Assembly: GCA_023261545.1 (NCBI GenBank)
Contig: JAHFOS010000008.1
Location: 1-53,776 of the forward strand
Length of the DNA: 53,776 nucleotides
From: a bacterium
GTDB taxonomy: Bacteria > Planctomycetota > JADGBV01
Direction of reading: 5' to 3'
Of the stretch, positions 51,101 through 53,776 are shown in pieces. Under the pieces are notes generated by a model. That model saw nothing but the letters and a program-made list of their open reading frames with translations. It was not told the origin of the DNA and did not search any database. The stretch's first letter is position 1. The number at the start of each line of letters is the position of its first letter. The translations under genes were made by a program, and so were the position numbers.

Positions 51101-53776
51101 GGTCCAGGTTGCGGCCACGCATCTCCTCTGGCACGGCGACCGTCAGTTGCGGTGGGGTCACGATGCCGTTGGTGCCGGTGGTGATGGGGCCGAGATCGGG
51201 ATCGGCCAGCAGCACCAGGTAGTGGTCCACGCTTTCCCCTGGCGGAGCGGTCCAGGACAGGGTGAGGGAGTTGCCGGAAGGAACACTGGTGAGCAGCACT
51301 GGCGATCCGAGCGTGCCCAGGGGCCGTGGCAGGACGCCGGGATTGAGATTGCTGAGGCCCACTTTGAAGCCGCTGGCATCGGTGACGGTCACACCGTAAG
51401 ATCCGGGCAGGTAGTCATGGAAGACCTGGCTTCCACGCGCCAGAGCTACATTGCCAGAGTCCGTGACGTCGAACTGCCAGGTGAGCGCATTGCCCGCCAC
51501 GGAGAGGAAGGACTCGGCGAAGAGCAGGCGGCCCTCGCGGTCGCTGGCGACACCCTGGTCGAGTTTGGCGGTGCGCGTCTCGAAAATCCCACGGCGGGGC
51601 TGGAAGCCCGCAGTAGCGGAGTCCACGGCGCCGTCCACGAGGATGAGGTCGCGGAAGACCAGTGCCCGGCCAGGAGCGGCCCGCAGTTCCAGGTCAAAGG
51701 CCTTGGAGGAGTCACGCGGGGTGGCAACGATCAGCGTGTCGGGACCAACCTCTAAGCCTGCCTTGAAGAGGGTGATGCCCTCGGGCGTGTGCACGATGCG
51801 GTAGCGGGTCATTTCGGTGCCCACCTCGGGCTTGAGAACGACGGCGCCATCCGCGCCATTCACCGTAAGCGCACCTTCACCCTGCTGCGCCGTGATGACA
51901 TTGCCGCCGGCATCGAGTTCGATGGACTCCAAGCGCGCCCGAAGCTCCAAGGTCCATGTACCGGTAAGTCCCAATCCATCGCCGAAACGCAGGAAGGTGT
52001 TGCCGGAGGCCGTACCCTGGAGATGGGTGAAGCCGAAGGTGTCGGTTTTGCGCGGCGCGGGTTCGGAGACGGGCAACGCCAGGGTGTTGAAGTAGGTCCA
52101 GGTCCCGCTTTGCGAAACCAACGTGGCACTGGTGCCGAGCCCCGGGCCGGGATCGAGGGGATCGGCGCTCAGGCGGATTTCAGACCACGAGGTGGGCTTG
52201 AGCTGGGTTGAAGCAACTGCCGTGGTGGCGTAAGCCAGGTTGCCGAAGCGCACGGTGAAGTCGCCGCTGTAGGCCGGGGAGTCGAAAATCTCGGTGTAGG
52301 GAATCCCCGGGTCCAGATTGCGATTCTGCAGGCGGAAGTCGAGGGAGAGCTCCACGGTGCCGGTCCCGTTGCCCCCTTTGCGGAAAACGACGCCCACGTG
52401 GTGCAGGCGCCCGGGGGTGAGCGAGCGCAGCGGGAAGGTCTGATTTCCCAGCAGCACGTTGCCGCCGTCATAGAGGAGCGTGAGCGCCGTGCCCTGGACG
52501 GGCGTGGCCTCGAAGAAGGTCCCCTTGAAGGAGCCCAGCTCCAGGAAGGCCGAGAACGACCAGAAGTTGCCGCTCAAAGTCACATTGTCGCTGAAGCCAT
52601 CGGGGCTGATGACTTGGTTGCCGCTCACAGTGGTGACTAAGCCGGGGTCCGAACCCAGGGGCACGGTGAAGGCGGGGATGGAGACGGAGGGCAGGCCCAC
52701 GGTATTTCCCGAAAGCGCGCCGGGGCCATCGCCACTCGTGAAGGTCCAGCCCGGCGGCAGCGCAGTGCTGCCGATATCAATGTTGGGCTCAGCGTTGCCG
52801 GTGTGGCTGTAGGCATAGCTGAAGGAACGCCCCGTGCCCTCACCGGCCCGCGCGTCGGTGGAATAGGCCACGGCCTCCAGGATGACCTCCCTGGGCTCGC
52901 CGTCCTTCGGTTTGAAATATTCGCTAACGGGCAGGAAGCTATTGCCCGAGAGGTAGCGGGCCGGCAGGGTGTGGAGAACATGAATTTGTGACTCGACCGC
53001 AGTGAAGCCGGTGGCCTTAGCCGTGGTGTAAACCACGTCCACGGACGAAACGCCGGAAGGAGGCGTCTGCCACTGGAGCAGGAGGCCTTGAGATTCGGAG
53101 TTGCCGCCGCTCACCACCACTTCGGGCACTGGCGGATCTTCTCCCGGCAGAATCAGCGGCGAGAATTCGGCCCCGCCGGTGGACTCCGAGGCGAGGACCA
53201 TGCGGTCCAGGGAGAAGTTGCCGGTGCCAGTGAGGCGCCCGAGGACAAGGCCGGTGAGAGAAGTGGCCGTGGCATTGACACTGAGGAAGGACTGGCCGTC
53301 AAGGAAAACGTGATAGTCCTCGCTGGTGCGCATCAGGCGCAGCACATGGCGGTCGCCGCCGGGGGCGAAGGGCGCCTCGCCCTGGACGGCGCCGGTGAGC
53401 ACCAGGCGCTTGGGCTCTAGCATGAGCCGGGCATTGCCGGAGGAGGTCTGGAGCTCCAGGATTTCCAGCGCCGGCTGGATGGGGATGGTGCGACCCCCAC
53501 GTTCAATGAAATCAGGCCTCACGGCGAGGGCAATCTCCAAACTCCAAGTCGAGGCCGGCGTGAGCGCCACGTTGCGCAGCAGGGCGTTGCCCTCGAAGTT
53601 GAGCCAGTTGCCGGAAGCGGTGATGCCGTCGGATAGGTTCAGGGTCTCCAGGCGGAAGCCGCGATTCAGGAAGTCCGAGAGGCTGTCGTAAACCTTGACG
53701 GTTCCGGGAACCCCGGGCAGGGTTTGGAAGTCCTTGGCCGTACCGGGCTCCGCGCCATTGCCGAAGTGGTCGAAGG
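39105..53776 (-). CDS. giant RHS polymorphic toxin protein (partial, at least 4,890 aa)
   Basis: The frame is open from the right edge (a Met at 53570 is internal) to TAG 39105-39107, so the start is outside the window. The N-terminal half has repeated concanavalin-like sandwiches, fibronectin-like and Ig-like segments. Near 48600-48700 a calcium-binding stretch reads DLDGDGVITDRDLDANGDG. A Gly/Ser linker follows (about 46710-46830), then an RHS shell from about 45050 with many YD-type repeats. The core is RYYYGDSINAVAAV, FGYTGMFKEPMTG and RRWMTEDPAMYKDSQNLYVF (about 39930-40340). The last 250 residues (39105-39880) are AT-rich and differ in composition, consistent with an exchangeable C-terminal toxin of unrecognised type. 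Adjacent immunity gene downstream. Likely a secreted contact-dependent weapon. Confidence 0.93.
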   Translation of the reverse strand, partial: FDHFGNGAEPGTAKDFQTLPGVPGTVKVYDSLSDFLNRGFRLETLNLSDGITASGNWLNFEGNALLRNVALTPASTWSLEIALAVRPDFIERGGRTIPIQPALEILELQTSSGNARLMLEPKRLVLTGAVQGEAPFAPGGDRHVLRLMRTSEDYHVFLDGQSFLSVNATATSLTGLVLGRLTGTGNFSLDRMVLASESTGGAEFSPLILPGEDPPVPEVVVSGGNSESQGLLLQWQTPPSGVSSVDVVYTTAKATGFTAVESQIHVLHTLPARYLSGNSFLPVSEYFKPKDGEPREVILEAVAYSTDARAGEGTGRSFSYAYSHTGNAEPNIDIGSTALPPGWTFTSGDGPGALSGNTVGLPSVSIPAFTVPLGSDPGLVTTVSGNQVISPDGFSDNVTLSGNFWSFSAFLELGSFKGTFFEATPVQGTALTLLYDGGNVLLGNQTFPLRSLTPGRLHHVGVVFRKGGNGTGTVELSLDFRLQNRNLDPGIPYTEIFDSPAYSGDFTVRFGNLAYATTAVASTQLKPTSWSEIRLSADPLDPGPGLGTSATLVSQSGTWTYFNTLALPVSEPAPRKTDTFGFTHLQGTASGNTFLRFGDGLGLTGTWTLELRARLESIELDAGGNVITAQQGEGALTVNGADGAVVLKPEVGTEMTRYRIVHTPEGITLFKAGLEVGPDTLIVATPRDSSKAFDLELRAAPGRALVFRDLILVDGAVDSATAGFQPRRGIFETRTAKLDQGVASDREGRLLFAESFLSVAGNALTWQFDVTDSGNVALARGSQVFHDYLPGSYGVTVTDASGFKVGLSNLNPGVLPRPLGTLGSPVLLTSVPSGNSLTLSWTAPPGESVDHYLVLLADPDLGPITTGTNGIVTPPQLTVAVPEEMRGRNLDLKVYAERTGDDGRLIRSSPLEAVVSTYDTHSVLIIPGAAPLADAETGDRSVNLLLDHQPDDLQGWVLWRNEPGQNPPGPLANPIKFIVQLGASAVPRLFKLSGNAQSFTHLQPFQRDGLQSTAASDLLDPSVSNAAAGFFFYHPTKGAFAVPIANVENVSGEYTLSLEPYDDALPHPSETLPHPNIGSRESGTGLVPLGNVNTLSVAARPVNASPEFSAARLSLSETPGGPLLPSLAQRVAALNPAIAPWIRNTADGSTLLIGASEAARPLYFSGIQAHDRTLTTVKLLASGSGAGRSALYSAAGTVDPEHEEDVTPPFVWNATDRRVELDLAGSFTPSTSLFEGFNTVEIEAGDLDGETSGLALEIATAGGNATGLVFDTSGPALSLETPKAGGVLTGRVVLSGTYTEASGVRSMRVFLNDVEHEVDGTEATVQNGSFWLPLSGVPAQGNVMLRLVAEDLAGNTSEVTRGFTFFNADLFASASVEVTPGGNVLLSATVNGAVDEPAGPKVEQVLLNGVALAPSSYTLVYAANPNRALLSGLDVTAGLHPGYNLLTLDFKVRIQQPVDRTLTLVASAIHYVNNEQPVLTAVIPPADEPLFFSGNARTLNAYSFSFFDLSPGVDTGNVQVFTGSGNGGFSEVTSSFDIFAGGGALKSGNSLTLLRTQPEVKVRLPEIGIAGNAVERLVRYRVLDATLQNQPHLISVAPALLAKGKAERVTLEGRNFASLSSVRLASEPEGAFALDLPVVEKVLGARVTAGGNVDRISVLVSPPLTGKAVFYLAGQPQKHLPIFIIEADEDQLKLISSTVVDLDGDGVITDRDLDANGDGVLDSSFAAILNPSPDRDGDHIPNRLDKDPDIFNTSFNAGADPDLNASSLGYASSGNRPIVLIDPAPDGSGVAAVGSNIADFMGTVPHDTTRVRLQHLSTGAEETASLEKSGLYTASTNSAKDVLIFRAKNLALLSGLNNLRILADLLDGTFLSLDFTVDVDVTPPVVTFDFQRSDGKVERILGYNSLYHGLSVVTGLRSDGLPASAPVLSHGNYVIGGHVTDNRKIKLKTFELRLDNAPVDKSVLEITQLSDKELSFVIKDNARINIRERWAGKDATRFLTLDQLVYGVHNLRVSASDDFGRSDTEVRVFDFFHGSKVKVDVQHSITRGDTPGNSLKSGNDAARAVEEALKHSYGIVKNGWMGDSINYDVNPVRLGELYHVNLELGQLDIFDYGFTGEELSISGNAKNYGPLKDDNGLDFLPGNRVQLFEVRSPQSEQPLFSKGDLGAFQSLAYGERPNMTASGPVALTLRGTIPTYEGGAIEQLHDSGYKIFRSTPVTPADLEFKYEESSSRTIDHGSTVETITTYRSGKYNVRATHNAAALPLVNGVIFNTAVDRFKIPAAAPVISNHINILLNEGAGQDGDTIREVSSGNVLKSVAGGGSSSSGGGGDSGGGGWDGSGGGDGGLTGPGGGTGLTPDELTRRTCTLFPGGLSLQVPGSGNMTLRISQGDLPPEHDTEGSETSGTGLTITAPLPVPPGSTGGATIVPFTVTANFPAIIGAPPATPLKNTNDPNNHELGYYYYNMRYCHTYGVTVEGIAVGQSRGGLKLDDAHFGFVPVSEATAEVVIDERQLLVVNPANPAEASTLSGNLLILDPLSSLAENPKDFPVRVLVNGREDLVTAVIFTSETGSWRATMEKVPLEFGTNRLAVTVINATGTRSRREQVIEIGDSDLRRDTLNDFFISSTFSTLETIEKQDLHTTRLFGEFTNDRGKVTASGAQPSSITLTRRKPKFGRFERPVFVVDNTPREGSIKPPETPFGSEAFVQNPGGSVELAYRAQKLQLYVEGVAFTQSGNKTHLLMTSAQPGTPAPFNLDAYVDAARPGPINFKLTILNESGTTTQLGAPSGNVAAVIEIAASGNVAHFDGKGRHFSTPTLNLVEILPNGSRYDAGTQKIVIKPGETVLAEFMTLKGRALVIPAVTDEYEAVTGVTPTMGRSLPLPWMTLSSEVLLHNRQLRFTNGLFSIPGRRLPMQAAFTYRSGHPGGAALGQGWVASWESYFTNSGNVYTFHQGNGRVDDFGTPSGNALAPPPGYAIKAETASDGQSVFFTHTDGSFTTYRAAPGRAILKLRQQEDRYGNKLRYDYGADDRLTSIVDDMDRAHRFFYEENQASGARLNKLKDALDLEYHFAYTGNGLLEKVEVFDQQDSGNVLTKVTYQYNTSDLLTGVVLGTEANPYATFAYDGPTALATAKYGNLSGNFLTESFARTGNKTTVTDANQVVAEYSFETGTGRKMLCEQVKVSPGDLNLTITRQYNGELRLQKETYPLGNFMSMAYFSVAPGSRDKRGTMNVTQTLQSADTRANPTGGVTGNNTEDLVSTASYHDASKFFQITSSLSIQGVTTQYFYGAPKESLVKTQTEAQGDIPGTPTDTVEMAYNTFGQLTHRLGVDGSLTFTEYYGSNFEHQNSKDLEGYPYRTSQSIDKGRTSLNTSVISPFDVNFLHSYTGCDRYGRAISFTAPKGGTTLTKYNLLGQKLEVRMPPQFENDERSRELEINEYDQRNLTVTTTHRNPVATATTTTPIYQYVDSVTTNAYDEVTRLLTSTNPVQGDNGFTQTIYEAGKERRKSERSAKNVYTHFLYDGAGRVTTTIRNDDFNPDNNLTLPTFAMVTAYNANSETIQESYAYGTEAGIQISGNAQSEKTYARDWQGRAAVETFTVSGGNSQKAWNNKGQHVTTENRDGVGALVVSEGYTYENGYLKETQDGIQGVPSFSNVNNKTGISSATDFVGDSFTEESDGAGRNERSSLAGHHVKRIFDKDSNVRKASFGGNAARLDATSGSPLEGAVEREHNLSNRVRTTKSPELAVGAQNSETAHAPSAIGPDGAKKDAGGYALKKVVDESGAAKADTEKTDVVGSADRTTEEFVDRPNRKRITFRAGQATEYLSDRMDRVTRINYFYNSSLTLEQVKNGTATITVFETFTYDSLFRLFEHRRKDESILRYIYFDRTGGVAANDRDQLKEIRFLTDESDGSPDTLRSFADYNRFGKPETLKEFYPDSSGAYHNGDYVLTTIIYVTSGTGFKQVKSDETAVFENGSELSDSRFKVENDYDASGRRTNLTYPATTSGGTADRRLAFTYENSRYLKKAEKQKKSGASWVDDVAIVDFDRDQDFKVPTQTVQYGQVTTSRTYKSARAGLVDSIDFNGSKVANFKYDLRGLKSDTGQWMASAGQTNRSYQHDGARRMRVATAGSAGGIADKFGSDDNDLDDFENNTTLTDIDGDPVSYSPKTGLERNQYASYTDNNGVSLRTGAPSISALKMQITQINFQPTGSTLPTGHLKEDGTAYALRSGYTYGWTQSGNAFTNSGNTFERFTSADDRHDTGMNFDSGNAIKWEMAVAPGTYFVDIVAGDPNTVNRTIPFSIYAEGNAVVTKKPDIVLAGSGNVWAEGMINVVVTDGKLTIESKQTGPAVDQINYVVVVAKENLVLITGSPASGTVIKPAQPQTTGTFPMSYNDRGDTTEDNQFKYKYDPFDRNTEVEDKFVDDTMPINVVPKKVHYLYDAMGRRILRRYEGQNGAFREWGNERTVYDGLVALEEREEATGICKNRYYYGDSINAVAAVEKNTDMAGDIDDAGDEVAVPIVDDRGTVAGVADKTGTLKEKVYYNSSGLAQSFNPDGSTPQKDAFDENLRTVAGLRFGYTGMFKEPMTGKYKTHFRDYDAVHRRWMTEDPAMYKDSQNLYVFCGMKMVDGEDLYGAESKEEWQKLVAKDAGISLDDWKPGEGFKFNQDTIIKVYEWYAKIFQEHSDQLYWAGMAKVAGGAVYGGLEAMHNIPAALSKMGPKFDIPEAGKKNISNTMKILLEMNKDIFLDLAWQHMAYITKHIDEMEERHKYGDLDDKNFQAWKLIDAKSQDERWAGNEMLLHREQKKVVQENYDRLATIEGAARAMSFIIQSPLPNGMPFREYSPNGDITKFDDRWSWIEKDMLPKWRGMSDKMRIHLTNRSLHELGRRDFGGNGE

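Noticed and set aside
50169-51755. 528-codon plus-strand ORF, and other long plus-strand ORFs between 40.5 and 53.7 kb
   Set aside because: They are antisense to the continuous RHS frame. High GC leaves few stops and the translations are R/G/A-rich without motifs.
39105-53776. Gly-Asn pairs as footprints of a small in-frame inserted element
   Set aside because: Where alignment to typical RHS wording is possible (for example TPSGNALAPPPGYA), the pair replaces GG or GD rather than adding residues, and codons vary.
1-53776. CRISPR array or diversity-generating retroelement
   Set aside because: No regularly spaced repeats, cas genes or reverse transcriptase motifs (YxDD) were seen.

Overview
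The window is bacterial DNA of roughly 50-58% GC with several AT-rich islands. Two lipoboxes and several signal peptides point to a Gram-negative host. The lineage cannot be fixed from sequence alone; a Holophagae-like acidobacterium is only a guess. Almost everything here is accessory DNA: two complete insertion sequences (IS), one IS relic, two tyrosine recombinases, a toxin-antitoxin pair, a restriction/defence-like cluster and the end of a giant RHS gene. No ribosomal, rRNA or complete tRNA gene is present.

Region 1 (1-11.6 kb) looks like the replication module of a mobile element. It holds a short DPBB RNA-polymerase-like ORF with a DCDGD signature, an IS3-family copy with precise ends and a GCGA target duplication (1879-3276), and an unknown gene. 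Then come a MerR-type regulator, a zinc-ribbon/TOPRIM/AAA primase-helicase, iteron-like repeats, a family A DNA polymerase with proofreading domain, a small HTH protein and a tyrosine integrase. The integrase stop lies 19 bp from the 3' part of a tRNA-Phe gene, an attachment-site signature. An RNA hairpin covers the integrase ribosome binding site.

Region 2 (11.6-24.9 kb) starts with 1.6 kb of GC-rich DNA carrying a diverged 150-bp repeat and a run of 28 G. It continues with mostly small hypothetical genes, a DUF1814/AbiEii-like nucleotidyltransferase, a second tyrosine recombinase, a ParD/RelE-like toxin-antitoxin pair and a run of exported or lipoprotein genes.

Region 3 (24.9-33.9 kb) is the most interesting. 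A broken LexA-type DNA-binding gene diverges from vsr. It is followed by a 55-codon ORF overlapping a C5 cytosine methyltransferase, a protein with two GHKL ATPase modules (MORC/Hsp90-like N-terminus, histidine-kinase-like C-terminus), a receiver-domain protein overlapping it by 4 bp, and an HNH-like zinc-binding protein. An IS630-family element then interrupts the 3' end of a convergent RelA/SpoT-like synthetase gene. I read this as a methylation-linked defence or signalling cassette that I do not recognise as a named system.

Region 4 (33.9-53.8 kb) is on the minus strand. It carries exported proteins (one with a phage tail-collar domain), an orphan PD-(D/E)XK-like protein, a transposase relic and a small membrane-anchored probable immunity gene. 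The immunity gene overlaps the end of an RHS gene of at least 4,890 codons that runs off the right edge. That protein has beta-sandwich and fibronectin-like N-terminal domains, a calcium-binding segment, a glycine-rich linker, RHS repeats, an RHS core and an AT-rich C-terminal toxin candidate.
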